Numbered from the stretch's first letter, positions 36,397 through 46,250 are shown. The stretch: 64,000 bases of DNA from Flavobacterium resistens (GCF_900182645.1 NZ_FXTA01000001.1:496001-560000), one strand, 5' to 3'. A program made the numbers and translations. The notes: generated by a model not told the origin, from the sequence alone.

Positions 36397-39300
36397 TTAA
36401 AAGCTAAACTCTACACCAAAAGAATATGTCTTAAGATTTGGGAAAGCCCCATTGTCAACACCTCTTTCAAAAATATTACCGTTTGTAAACTCAGGATCTA
36501 AACCTTGATATTTTGTGATGGTAATAATGTTTTGTGCCGAAAGCGTTAATCTTGCTCTTGTAATACCAGAGTTTTTCAAAACACTACTTGGCAAATTATA
36601 GCCAAATCCGATGTATTTAAGTCTGATAAAATCACCGCTTTCCAAGAAACGGTCGCTGTCTCCACGTGAGTTTAAAGTTGAACCTTTTGTAATTCTAGGG
36701 AAATCAGTGTTTGGATTTTCTGGCGTCCAAGGCTGAATTCCTGTTCTGTAGTTACTATTGTCGTCAAAACGATCAACAACACTTCTAAATCCGTCGTAAA
36801 CAGTTGCTCCGTGTGAAGCAATCCAGTTCATAGAAAAATCAAAACCTTTGTAGTCTGCTCCTGCATTAAATCCCATTTCAAATTCTGGCCACGGACTTCC
36901 AACAACAGCTTTGTCTTCATTTGTAATTTGTCCGTCACCGTTATTATCTTTAAAACGAATATCCCCAGGAACAGCATTTGGCATAATTACTTTTCCACCT
37001 GCAGTTTTGTAGTTGTCAATTTCTTGTTGATTTTGGAACAAACCATCTGTTTCTAAAACATACCACATTCCTACTGGCATACCCGCTCTTGTTACTGTAT
37101 TTCCAGAAAAGTTTTCGTTTTGTCCGTTACCTAATGAAACCAATTTGTTGTTTACTTTTGTGAAATTCACAGAAGCGTTAAATGAGAAATCATTGATTTT
37201 TTTGTTGTAAGCCAATTCTAATTCAAAACCTTTATTTTCAACAGTTGCAGCGTTAGAAATTGGGTTTCCTCCATCATTTCCTGTTGTCAATAAAATTGGG
37301 AATCCAAACAATACATCTTCTGTACGAGCAATGAAATAATCGGCAGTAAGACGCAAATCATTATTTAAAACGCCAAGATCTACTCCAAAATTCGTTTGTT
37401 TTAATTTTTCCCAACGCAATTCTGAATTTGATAATTTTACCTGAGCCGCAGATGGATATAACTTTTGTTCGTTACCCATTACAATCTGTCCAAAATTATT
37501 TACGAAGCTTTTATATTCATAATTTCCAATGTTTCCAGAACCCAATTCTCCGTAACTAGCTCTTAATTTCAAATCTTTAATAAATTCTGATTTAAAGAAA
37601 GATTCGTTGCTTACTCTCCATCCTGCAGAAAGAGAAGGGAAATTCCCCCACTTGTTTGCGTCGCTGAATCTTGATGATCCATCACGTCTTAAAACAGCAT
37701 TAAATAAATAACGATTGTCATAATTGTACTCTAACCTTCCTAAGTAAGATGCCAAAGCCGCTTCGTTAATGAAACCACCAACAACTGGCGAATCTCCTTG
37801 ATTTAAAACTTCATAATATTGACCTGTTCCAGAATTCATTGGAAGATTTCTCTTTGTTCCATAAATTTGGTTGTAGTTATCTTTTTGATAAGTTTGACCA
37901 ACTAAAAGAGTAAAATCATGTTTACCGAATGCCTTTTTGAAAGTCAATGTATTTTCAAACAACATTGTTTCTGAACGACCTTTGTTTTGATCTGTATACG
38001 ATTGATCAATTGGCTGATTCAAAGACCAGTTTCCAACTTTTCTTAAGAATTTATAAGAGTCGAAACTTGTTTCATATCCAAAATTGAAACGGTATTTCAA
38101 CCATGGAGCAAATTTTAATTCTGACCAGATATTTCCTCTGATTCTGAAATTCTCATTAATGGTATTCGCAAAATCAGCAATCGCCAAAGGATTTGTTCCA
38201 AAAGTATCTGCAACGCCTTGTTTCCCGTAACCGTAACCACCTGGATTTGCAGGATCATACAGTGGAATTGTCGGCGTCATTCTGTACACATCAATAATTG
38301 GGTTTCCAGACATTTCATCTGTTTTTGAATTGCTGATGGCTAAGTTTTCTCCAATACTGAAAATTCCTTTTGTACCGCTTGAGTTTACACGGAAGGAAAT
38401 TCTGTCGAAATCAGTTCCAATGACAGTTCCTTCGTTTCCAAAATAATTTCCAGACATAAAGAATGTTGAATTTTCATTTCCTCCAGAAAAACTTGCATTG
38501 TAATCTTGCATCATTCCGGTTTTGAAAACCGCATCTTGCCAATCTGTATTAACAGACATATTTAAATTTTGTCTTGTAAATCCAGCATTGTCATACGCCA
38601 TGTTATTGTATTTTGCAAACTCTTCAGTTCCCATTAAATCATAACGAGGCATAACTTGAAAGCTCGTTTTTGCAGAAACTTCAACCTGAAGTGGTCCTTT
38701 TTTTCCTTTTTTAGTAGTAATGATGATTACACCATTTGCAGCACGTGAACCATAAATCGCAGCCGCCGATGCATCTTTCAAAACCTGAATGCTTTCAATA
38801 TCATTTGGGTTAAAATCTCTGTTTGCTGATGTTACCAATCCATCAATAACATATAATGGATTTGTATTTTGAAGATTTTTCAAACCACGAATCTCAACGC
38901 TAGCTTCTTGTCCAGGACGCCCGCCACCGCGAACTTTTACTCCAGTAACTAAACCTTGAAGTCCATCGGCAACTGTTGTAATTTGTCTTTTCTGAATTTC
39001 ATCTGGCTTCACTAAAGAAACTGCTCCTGTAAGGTCTTTTTTCTGTTGAGAACCGTAACCTACAACAACAATTTCGTCGAGTTTCATGGCATCTTCTTCT
39101 AACGTAATATTTATAGAAGTTCGGTTGTTAATAGCGATTTCAGTTGTTTTATAGCCTTGAGAGCTAAAAACTAAAGTTTGGTTTGCGCCAGCGGTAATTT
39201 TATAGCTTCCGTCAAAATCGGTAACGGCTCCATTTGTTGTGCCTTTGATGACAACATTCGCAAACGGAATCGATTCGCCAGAAGAGGCAGAAACTTTCCC

Positions 39301-39402
39301 AGAAATTGCAATTTGCTGTGCATACGTTTGCTGGAATAATAAACTAAAGAAAAACAAGAGGTAATATCTCTGCTTTAAAATTTGAGTGAACTTTGTTTTC
39401 AT
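36397..39402 (-). CDS. SusC/RagA TonB-linked outer-membrane transporter
   Basis: A 1001-residue barrel. After a signal peptide (QQTYAQ) comes a CarboxypepD_reg domain (ISGKVSASSGESIPFANVVI), the TonB-box-like DEIVVVGYGSQQKKDLTGAV, and the SusC plug (RQITTVADGLQGLVTGVKVRG, VLKDASAAAIYGSRAANGVI). The barrel ends in SFGVEFSF. There is no STN domain, in line with control by the divergent hybrid sensor rather than by a sigma/anti-sigma pair. It imports oligosaccharides with its SusD partner and is the first gene of the operon. Confidence 0.96.
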   Translation of the reverse strand: MKTKFTQILKQRYYLLFFFSLLFQQTYAQQIAISGKVSASSGESIPFANVVIKGTTNGAVTDFDGSYKITAGANQTLVFSSQGYKTTEIAINNRTSINITLEEDAMKLDEIVVVGYGSQQKKDLTGAVSLVKPDEIQKRQITTVADGLQGLVTGVKVRGGGRPGQEASVEIRGLKNLQNTNPLYVIDGLVTSANRDFNPNDIESIQVLKDASAAAIYGSRAANGVIIITTKKGKKGPLQVEVSAKTSFQVMPRYDLMGTEEFAKYNNMAYDNAGFTRQNLNMSVNTDWQDAVFKTGMMQDYNASFSGGNENSTFFMSGNYFGNEGTVIGTDFDRISFRVNSSGTKGIFSIGENLAISNSKTDEMSGNPIIDVYRMTPTIPLYDPANPGGYGYGKQGVADTFGTNPLAIADFANTINENFRIRGNIWSELKFAPWLKYRFNFGYETSFDSYKFLRKVGNWSLNQPIDQSYTDQNKGRSETMLFENTLTFKKAFGKHDFTLLVGQTYQKDNYNQIYGTKRNLPMNSGTGQYYEVLNQGDSPVVGGFINEAALASYLGRLEYNYDNRYLFNAVLRRDGSSRFSDANKWGNFPSLSAGWRVSNESFFKSEFIKDLKLRASYGELGSGNIGNYEYKSFVNNFGQIVMGNEQKLYPSAAQVKLSNSELRWEKLKQTNFGVDLGVLNNDLRLTADYFIARTEDVLFGFPILLTTGNDGGNPISNAATVENKGFELELAYNKKINDFSFNASVNFTKVNNKLVSLGNGQNENFSGNTVTRAGMPVGMWYVLETDGLFQNQQEIDNYKTAGGKVIMPNAVPGDIRFKDNNGDGQITNEDKAVVGSPWPEFEMGFNAGADYKGFDFSMNWIASHGATVYDGFRSVVDRFDDNSNYRTGIQPWTPENPNTDFPRITKGSTLNSRGDSDRFLESGDFIRLKYIGFGYNLPSSVLKNSGITRARLTLSAQNIITITKYQGLDPEFTNGNIFERGVDNGAFPNLKTYSFGVEFSF

Positions 39403-39792
39403 TGATTTTTCATTTTAGATAGTTTTCATTTTTTGGTTGGTTTTACAATAAATTAGTTAGTTTTCTAATCATCTCTGATTCGGGCAAAACAACTATTGAT
39501 TTTGCTCATTGACAATAATGTGTTCATTTGGTTTCAAAATTGTGATTGATTTTGTTTTTCAAATATTTTTTTATTGATACTATATTTTTTCAGCCTAAAA
39601 ATTATCAATATGGTTTATTTGAAAATTCAAAGTAGATGATTTTAATTCAAAATAAAATGCTTCATTTGTGTCAATATCTCTCTCAAATGATTCAAATTGT
39701 ATAAAAAAGGTCAGAAAAACATAGCCTTGCAACATTTGGTAGAATATTGACACGATTTGAAGAAATTTATTTTTTTATAAAAAAACACAGCA
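39403..39792. other. Divergent control region between SusC and the hybrid sensor
   Basis: A 390-bp AT-rich spacer with start codons facing away on both sides. It must contain both promoters and, by analogy, the binding site of the sensor's AraC-type domain. No exact TAnnTTTG box or clear direct repeat was found by eye, and no gene is visible. Confidence 0.5.
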
Positions 39793-42700
39793 ATGCGTAA
39801 ATTCTTTCTTTTTTCATTTTTATTCACTTTTTCAATAAATTTTATTCAGGCTCAGGAATATTATTTTAAACATTTTCAAGTTGAAGAAGGACTTTCTAAC
39901 AATACGGTTATCACTTCTACGCAAGACGAAGATGGCTTCATGTGGTTTGGAACAAAAGATGGACTGAACAGGTTTGACGGTTATCGTTTTAAAACGTACA
40001 GAAGCCAATCTGATCCAATTCACAGCCTTGGAAGCAATTATATACAGTCAATTCATGCTTTCAACGGAATAATTTGGGTAGGAACAGATAAAGGATTGTA
40101 TCAATACAATAAAAAGACGGATCAATTTGCAGTTTTGAACGAAGCCATAAATGACAGAATCAATGATATCAATCATGATAAAAAGGGAAATATCTGGTTT
40201 ATTTCGGGAAATATACTTTATAAATATTCGACCAGCAAAAAAGAAACTAAGACCTTTAATCCGAACAAATATTTTGTTACAACCTCTATTTCAAGAGATG
40301 AAAATGGTGAAATCTGGGCTTCTTCTTTAAATAAATTATATCATTATTCTGAAGAGAATCTTTCGTTCGAAAATATCACACTGAATCCACCAGCTGATAA
40401 AAGCAATTTCAGAATCACAGTTATTTATGCCTTAAACAAAAACAGCATTTTGATTGGTACACAAGATCATGGCGTTTTGGTTTATAATAAAAAGGATAAA
40501 ACTACAACTGCATTGCAATTTTCAACAAAAGAACCCGTTTTTGTCCGTCAATTCAAAAAACGTGGCGACAACGAAGTTTGGATTGCGAGCGAATCTGGCG
40601 TTTATGTATATAATCTGAGAACAAAAACGAGCATTAATCTGAAAAAAAATTACAACGATCCGTATGCAATTTCAGATAATGCCGCCTACTCGATTACGAT
40701 TGATAAGGAAAACGGAATCTGGATTGGAACTTATTTCGGCGGAATCAATTACCACCAAAAACAATACACGCAGTTTAAAAAATATTTTCCGCAGAAAAAT
40801 CAAAATTCGATCAGCGGAAGCGCCGTACGAGAAATTCATAAAGATGATTACGGCGATTTATGGATTGGAACAGAAGATGCCGGAGTAAACCGTTTCAATC
40901 CTAAAACACAACAATTTACTTCTTATCCTGTTTCCTATTATAATATTCACGCTTTGATGCCTCGAAAAGATAAAATTTGGGTGGGAACTTTTGAGCATGG
41001 TTTAGATGTTTTAGATCGAAATTCTGGCGCTGTCATAAAACATTATAGCGCCAATAATCCTTCTTCTGGATTACACAGTAATTTTATTTTTTCATTTTAT
41101 GAAACGAATAAAAAAGACCTGATTGTGATTACGACAATGGGGCTTTATCGCTATAATGAGCTCAGTGATAATTTTGATATTCTGAAAACTTTTCCCGAAA
41201 CTACACATTATACAACATATAAGGAAGACAGCCAAGGAAATTGCTGGGCAGGAAGTTATCGTGACGGCTTGTTTTATTACAATCCAAAAACCAGAAAGAA
41301 AGAAGTTTTTACATACGATTATAAAAATCCTGACGGAATCAGTAATAATTCTATCAATTATATTTTTGAGGATAGCTCTAAAAACTTATGGTTTGCGACA
41401 GAAAACGGTCTGAATTTGTTCAACAGAAAAAACAGGACTTTTAAAAAGTTCACCACAAAAGACGGACTTCCAAGTAATGTTGTTTATTCGATTTTAGAAG
41501 ATAACAACAAAAATCTGTGGCTGACGACTTCAAAAGGTTTAGTGAAATTTAGCCCTGATCATAAAAGCATAAAAATCTATACAACAGCGAATGGATTATT
41601 GAGCGACCAATTCAATTATGCATCAGCTTTTAAAGATACAAATGGCGACATGTATTTTGGAAATTTAAACGGAATGATCAGCTTCAATCCGAAGAATTTC
41701 ACCAAAAACAAATACACACCTTCCATTTTTATTACCAATTTGCAAATCAATAACAAAGATATTGATGCCAATGAAAATGATTCGCCAATAAAACAATCTA
41801 TTTCACATTTAGATGAATTAGAATTAAACAACGATCAATCTTCATTTAACCTGGAATTTGCTTCTTTAAATTACACTGCGCCAGAACTTACCGAATATTG
41901 GTACAAATTGGAAAACGTCAATAATGAATGGGTTTATTTAGGCAGAAACAATAAAGTGTTTTTTACTGAACTGGCGCCGGGCGATTATGTTTTTAAAGTC
42001 AAATCGTTGAACAGTTTTGGAGTTTGGAGCAAAGAAATTAAAATGAAAATTACCATTCTGCCTCCATTTTGGGCAAGTTCTTATGCTTATTTTTTCTATT
42101 TTCTTCTGATTTGTGGTTCGTTTTACTACATTATTCGTTATTCTCAAAATCTGACTCAGATTAAAAATAACCGAAAAATAAAGCATCTAAACGACGAAAA
42201 AGAAAAAGAAATCTATCAGGCAAAAATTGACTTTTTTACCAATGTAGCGCACGAAATTCGTACCCCTTTAACGCTTATTAAAGGACCTTTAGAGAAACTT
42301 TTAGTGATGGAACACCAATCGGCTGAAGTTCCTCAAAATCTTTCGATTATGAAGAAAAATACGTCCCGATTATTAAAATTGGTGAACGAATTGCTGGATT
42401 TTAGAAAATCAGAAATCGGAGGGCTTAAACTTACTTTTGTTGAAGCAAATATTTCGTCGATTGTACGAAATCTGCATTTAAGATTTACGCCATTAATTGA
42501 AGAGAAAGAAATTGATTTTGAATTAGAATTGGGCGAAAAAGACATTTTTGCTTTTGTAGATAAGGAAGCTTTCAAAAAAATCCTGAGTAATTTAATTAGT
42601 AATGCTATAAAATATTCAAAAGAAAAAGTTTCCATTTCGCTTTTTAGAGATGATAAAAAACTGACTTTAATTGTCAAAAATGATGGAAATCTGATTCCGT

Positions 42701-43722
42701 TTCAACTGAAAGACAAGATTTTCGAACCCTTTTTCAGAGTTGACAATATGGATAATACTTCGGGAACTGGAATTGGGCTCTCGCTTGCACATTCGCTTGC
42801 GCAACTTCATAACGGAAACCTTCAGTTAATTGAAAATCCAAAATTAAACATCTTTGAACTCGTTGTACCATTACATCAGGAAGAAGAATTTATGTTTTAT
42901 ACCGAATCAGAAAAAGAACTTAGTCAGTCAGAATCCGAAAAAACAGAGTTGGAAACCAAACTGGAAAAACCTCAGATTTTGATCGTTGAGGACAATCTTG
43001 ATCTTTTAAATTTTATTACTTCCGAATTGGCTTCGACTTATACTATTTTAAAGGCTGAAAATGGCGAAGATGCATTAAAAGTAATTCATAATCAAAACAT
43101 TCAACTCGTAATCAGCGACGTTTCAATGCCTGTTATGGACGGAATTACGATGTGTAAGGAAATTAAAACAAATTTAGAAACCAGTCATATTCCGGTTATT
43201 TTATTGACGTCCAAAAATTCGCTAAAATCGCAGATTGACGGTCTTGAAGTTGGTGCCGATGCTTATGTTGCAAAACCTTTTTCGATGGATTATTTGAAAG
43301 TTCAAGCCAATAATCTGATCGAAAACAGAAAGCAGATTATGAATTATTACGCAAGTTCACCGCTTTCGCACATCAAAAGCATTGCACACAATAAAACCGA
43401 TGAAAAATTCCTGAAAAAACTGGATGATGAAATCCTGAAAAACATCACCGATCCTGATTTAAGTGTTGAATCGTTGGCAGAAATCATGAACATGAGTCGT
43501 TCTACTTTGTACCGAAAAATCAAAGATTTATCAAATTTAAGTCCGAATGAGCTGATCAACATTGTACGCCTAAAAAGAGCTGCAGAATTACTTTTAAACG
43601 AAAATTACAAAATGTACGAAATCGCCGAAATGGTGGGTTATAAATCGCAAACAAGCTTTGGTAGGAACTTTCAAAAGCATTTTTCAATGTCACCTTCGGA
43701 TTATATTGCGATGAATAAGTAG
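39793..43722 (+). CDS. Hybrid two-component system regulator (HTCS)
   Basis: A 1309-residue one-protein signalling system. A signal peptide is followed by about 14 two-component-propeller repeats (for example GFMWFGTKDGLNRFDG, GDLWIGTEDAGVNRFNPKTQ), a Y_Y_Y domain (about 690-755) and one membrane helix (about 765-785). Then come HisKA with phospho-acceptor His820 (VAHEIRTPL), HATPase (FEPFFRVDNM, GTGIGLSLAHSL), receiver with Asp1109 (VISDVSMPVMDG) and a C-terminal AraC HTH (VESLAEIMNMSRSTLYRKIK, EIAEMVGYKSQTSFGRNFQK). Such proteins sense an oligosaccharide in the periplasm and activate the adjacent glycan operon, here the divergent SusC/SusD/GH set. Confidence 0.96.
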   Translation: MRKFFLFSFLFTFSINFIQAQEYYFKHFQVEEGLSNNTVITSTQDEDGFMWFGTKDGLNRFDGYRFKTYRSQSDPIHSLGSNYIQSIHAFNGIIWVGTDKGLYQYNKKTDQFAVLNEAINDRINDINHDKKGNIWFISGNILYKYSTSKKETKTFNPNKYFVTTSISRDENGEIWASSLNKLYHYSEENLSFENITLNPPADKSNFRITVIYALNKNSILIGTQDHGVLVYNKKDKTTTALQFSTKEPVFVRQFKKRGDNEVWIASESGVYVYNLRTKTSINLKKNYNDPYAISDNAAYSITIDKENGIWIGTYFGGINYHQKQYTQFKKYFPQKNQNSISGSAVREIHKDDYGDLWIGTEDAGVNRFNPKTQQFTSYPVSYYNIHALMPRKDKIWVGTFEHGLDVLDRNSGAVIKHYSANNPSSGLHSNFIFSFYETNKKDLIVITTMGLYRYNELSDNFDILKTFPETTHYTTYKEDSQGNCWAGSYRDGLFYYNPKTRKKEVFTYDYKNPDGISNNSINYIFEDSSKNLWFATENGLNLFNRKNRTFKKFTTKDGLPSNVVYSILEDNNKNLWLTTSKGLVKFSPDHKSIKIYTTANGLLSDQFNYASAFKDTNGDMYFGNLNGMISFNPKNFTKNKYTPSIFITNLQINNKDIDANENDSPIKQSISHLDELELNNDQSSFNLEFASLNYTAPELTEYWYKLENVNNEWVYLGRNNKVFFTELAPGDYVFKVKSLNSFGVWSKEIKMKITILPPFWASSYAYFFYFLLICGSFYYIIRYSQNLTQIKNNRKIKHLNDEKEKEIYQAKIDFFTNVAHEIRTPLTLIKGPLEKLLVMEHQSAEVPQNLSIMKKNTSRLLKLVNELLDFRKSEIGGLKLTFVEANISSIVRNLHLRFTPLIEEKEIDFELELGEKDIFAFVDKEAFKKILSNLISNAIKYSKEKVSISLFRDDKKLTLIVKNDGNLIPFQLKDKIFEPFFRVDNMDNTSGTGIGLSLAHSLAQLHNGNLQLIENPKLNIFELVVPLHQEEEFMFYTESEKELSQSESEKTELETKLEKPQILIVEDNLDLLNFITSELASTYTILKAENGEDALKVIHNQNIQLVISDVSMPVMDGITMCKEIKTNLETSHIPVILLTSKNSLKSQIDGLEVGADAYVAKPFSMDYLKVQANNLIENRKQIMNYYASSPLSHIKSIAHNKTDEKFLKKLDDEILKNITDPDLSVESLAEIMNMSRSTLYRKIKDLSNLSPNELINIVRLKRAAELLLNENYKMYEIAEMVGYKSQTSFGRNFQKHFSMSPSDYIAMNK

Positions 43723-43759
43723 AATTTGATAATGTGCCAATTTGATAATTAGATAATTA
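43723..43759. repeat. Octamer array (reverse orientation)
   Basis: Read on the minus strand: TAATTATC, TAATTATC, then the 16-bp variant AAATTGGCACATTATC and AAATT. It directly follows the sensor stop codon. An array with the same 16-bp variant in the opposite orientation lies after the MarR-GNAT gene at 44904. Confidence 0.75.
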
Positions 43760-43796
43760 TTGAACGCTCTTAAATAATTATAATCTTCGTTCGTAC

Positions 43797-43840
43797 TATA
43801 CGTTACGCAGTCGCACAGCAGTGTATCTGCGTAACGTATA
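43797..43840. terminator. Strong GC-richer hairpin, possible terminator
   Basis: Perfect 14-bp arms TATACGTTACGCAG / CTGCGTAACGTATA enclose a 16-nt loop (TCGCACAGCAGTGTAT), followed by TTTTTT on the plus strand. It could terminate the sensor gene ending at 43722, though it starts 75 bp downstream. Its base composition differs from the surrounding AT-rich spacer. Confidence 0.55.
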
Positions 43841-43964
43841 TTTTTTATATATAAAACTTCTTGCAAAGTCGAATGTCTTTCTATTAAAAACAAAAAAATC
43901 AATAAATAGTTGACAAAAGCAACTAAATTAATATATTTGTATTATCAATGCAATATTTAAAATT

Positions 43965-44885
43965 ATGAATACTACAACTTCAAAAATTAGAAGTTTCAAT
44001 CGCTTTTATACCTCACATTTAGACATATTAAGCCAACATTATCTTGATAGTGATTATTCACTTACAGAAGTTCGAATTCTTTATGAAATCAGCGAAAGCA
44101 AAATTATCACGGCGCAAAAAATTACTGATATTCTAAATTTAGATAAAGGATATGTAAGCCGAATTATAAAACGCTTTTTAAAAGAAAACATCATTTTAAA
44201 AGTTGCTTCATTAGAAGACAAACGTGCTTTTAATATTGAACTCAGTACTTCGGGAAAGGAATTGCTTCAATCTTTAAATAATAAAGTAGAACAACAGATT
44301 GAACATAAAATCGAAAATCTGAATTTCTTTGAAAAAGAGAATTTGCTTAATTCGATGCATACTATAAAAAACCTGTTGTCTGAAAATAAGCCTGTTCAAA
44401 GTGACATCACCTATCGTCACGAAATTAATCCGGGCGATATTGGATATATTATTTATCTGCACGGATTTATTTATGGCAATGAATCTGATTTTTCGAATGA
44501 ATTTGAAAAATACGTTATAAAAACTTTTTACAATTTTTTAGAAAATTATTCTCCTGAATATGATCGTATTTGGATGGCTGAATACAACAATAAAATTGTA
44601 GGCTGTATTGCGATTCAGCATCAAACAAATGAAGAAGCGCAATTAAGATGGTTTTTATTGGATCCAACTTTTAGAGGATTAGGAATTGGGAAAAAACTTT
44701 TAAATGATGCAGTAGGTTTTTGCAGAGAGAAAAAATTTAAAAATGTTTTTCTGCTTACCACAAGCATGCAAGATACCGCTTTGGAAATGTATAAAAAGGC
44801 AGGATTTACACTCACAGAATCAGTAGAAGTCAAACAATGGGGAAAAACTTTTAGAGACGAACGTTATGATCTTAAACTAGAATAG
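43965..44885 (+). CDS. MarR-type regulator fused to GNAT acetyltransferase
   Basis: A 306-residue two-domain protein. Residues 1-145 form a MarR winged helix (LTEVRILYEISESKIITAQK, LNLDKGYVSRIIKRFLKENI, SLEDKRAFNIELSTSGKELL). Residues 150-306 form a GNAT domain with the acetyl-CoA loop FRGLGIGKKLLNDAVGFCRE and the late strand KNVFLLTTSMQDTALEMYKKAG. This fusion is a known architecture, with the acetyltransferase part as sensor or effector of small amines. It is flanked by inverted copies of an octamer array. It lies just before a thiolase gene, but repeats separate them, so co-regulation is uncertain. Confidence 0.9.
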   Translation: MNTTTSKIRSFNRFYTSHLDILSQHYLDSDYSLTEVRILYEISESKIITAQKITDILNLDKGYVSRIIKRFLKENIILKVASLEDKRAFNIELSTSGKELLQSLNNKVEQQIEHKIENLNFFEKENLLNSMHTIKNLLSENKPVQSDITYRHEINPGDIGYIIYLHGFIYGNESDFSNEFEKYVIKTFYNFLENYSPEYDRIWMAEYNNKIVGCIAIQHQTNEEAQLRWFLLDPTFRGLGIGKKLLNDAVGFCREKKFKNVFLLTTSMQDTALEMYKKAGFTLTESVEVKQWGKTFRDERYDLKLE

Positions 44886-44903
44886 TTTTCTTTTTTAAAT
44901 TTT

Positions 44904-44938
44904 CTAATTGGCACATTATCTAAATTATCTAATTATCT
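44904..44938. repeat. Octamer array (forward orientation)
   Basis: TAATTGGCACATTATC followed by TAAATTATC and TAATTATC. The 16-bp variant unit is shared with 43723-43759 (reverse) and, with one base change, with 33579-33594. Confidence 0.75.
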
Positions 44939-44969
44939 TTAGTCTGGAAAATTGAAACAAAATCTAGTT

Positions 44970-46250
44970 ATGAACAATACCTCAACAATTAGAAAAGTCG
45001 CCATTGTAGGCTATAACCGAATTCCATTTGCGCGAGCAAATACAGCTTATTCGAATGTTGGAAATCAGGAAATGATGACCGCAACCTTAAACGGACTTAT
45101 AGATAAATACAATTTAAAAGGACAATTATTAGGTGAAGTCGCTGGCGGAGCAGTTATAAAACATTCTTATGATATGAATTTGATTAGAGAATGTGTTATG
45201 AAAACATCTCTGGATCCTGCTACTCCTGCCTGCGATTTGCAACAAGCCTGTGACACCGGAATTGAAAGCGCTGTTTATATTGCCAATAAAATTGCGCTTG
45301 GACAAATTGATTGTGGAATTGCCGGAGGTGTCGATTCAATCAGTGATATTCCGATGGCGTTCAGCGAAAAGCTTCGAAAAATTCTATTGGAAGCGCGACA
45401 AGCAAAATCATTTGGCGGAAAAATTAAATCTTTTTTGAAAATTCGTCCGAAAGATTTATCACCACTAGTTCCTCGAAACGAAGAATCACAAACCGGACTT
45501 TCGATGGGCGGACATACCGAAATTACTGCGAAATATTATAAAATATCAAGAGAAGATCAAGATCAATTTGCACTGAAAAGTCATTTGAACATGGCAAAAG
45601 CATATGACGAAGGCTTTTTTGACGATATGATCAGCCCTTTCAACGGTCTTGAAAAAGACAACAATTTAAGAAAAGACAGTACAATTGAAAAATTGAGAAG
45701 CCTGAAACCCGCATTTGACAAAATAAACGGAACATTAACAGCCGGAAATTCAACTCCTTTGACAGATGGCGCTTCTTGTATTCTTTTAGCAAGCGAAGAA
45801 TGGGCAAAAGAGCAAGGACTTCCAATATTGGCTTATATCACTTTCGCAGAAATTGCAGCAATCGAATATGTCAAAAATCAGCAAAATCTTTTATTGGCAC
45901 CATTATTTGCCGCATCGCGAATGCTTGAAAAAGCAGGATTAAATCTTCAGGATTTTGATTATTATGAAATTCATGAAGCTTTTGCCGCGCAGACTTTAGC
46001 AACTTTAAAAATTTGGGAAAGCCCAGAATTAAGTGCCGAAATTGGTTTAAAGAAAACACTTGGATCAATCGACAGAGAAAAACTGAATGTAAAAGGAAGC
46101 AGTCTCGCAGCAGCACATCCTTTTGCAGCAACCGGAGGTCGAATTATTGGTGTAATGGCTAAATTATTGAACGAAAAAGGATCAGGAAAAGGTTTTGTAT
46201 CGATTTGCGCTGCTGGCGGACAAGGCGTTACAATGATTATTGAAAAATAA
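44970..46250 (+). CDS. Acetyl-CoA C-acyltransferase (thiolase, FadI-like)
   Basis: The ATG at 44970 (MNNTSTIRKVAIVGYNRIPF) gives 426 residues; an in-frame TTG at 44952 is less likely. Thiolase landmarks are the nucleophilic Cys94 in ACDLQQACDTGIESA, EIHEAFAAQTL with the active-site His, AAAHPFAATGGRIIGV, and the C-terminal catalytic Cys in SICAAGGQGVTMI. The CAAGG form and the length (longer than AtoB-type enzymes) suggest the FadI side of the family, which acts in beta-oxidation by cleaving 3-ketoacyl-CoA. No other fatty-acid gene lies next to it. Confidence 0.9.
   Translation: MNNTSTIRKVAIVGYNRIPFARANTAYSNVGNQEMMTATLNGLIDKYNLKGQLLGEVAGGAVIKHSYDMNLIRECVMKTSLDPATPACDLQQACDTGIESAVYIANKIALGQIDCGIAGGVDSISDIPMAFSEKLRKILLEARQAKSFGGKIKSFLKIRPKDLSPLVPRNEESQTGLSMGGHTEITAKYYKISREDQDQFALKSHLNMAKAYDEGFFDDMISPFNGLEKDNNLRKDSTIEKLRSLKPAFDKINGTLTAGNSTPLTDGASCILLASEEWAKEQGLPILAYITFAEIAAIEYVKNQQNLLLAPLFAASRMLEKAGLNLQDFDYYEIHEAFAAQTLATLKIWESPELSAEIGLKKTLGSIDREKLNVKGSSLAAAHPFAATGGRIIGVMAKLLNEKGSGKGFVSICAAGGQGVTMIIEK

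Noticed and set aside
36397..39402. SusC at 36397 as an iron-regulated receptor like the one at 57064
   Set aside because: It has no STN domain, no FecI/FecR pair and no copy of the Fur-like palindrome in its spacer. The adjacent HTCS and hydrolases make glycan uptake the better reading.
43797..43840. Hairpin GTTACGCAG...CTGCGTAAC as a possible integron attC site or tRNA remnant
   Set aside because: The arms do not match the attC core consensus (RYYYAAC/GTTRRRY) and no integrase or cassette is near. The loop lacks any tRNA arm pattern.
44952..44969. TTG start for the thiolase
   Set aside because: The ATG at 44970 begins the normal thiolase N-terminus; the six extra residues have no family support.
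45640..46131. Open frames on the minus strand inside the thiolase gene, and similar frames opposite other genes
   Set aside because: They lie wholly within well-supported genes, show no domain or signal sequence, and have composition expected of the complementary strand.
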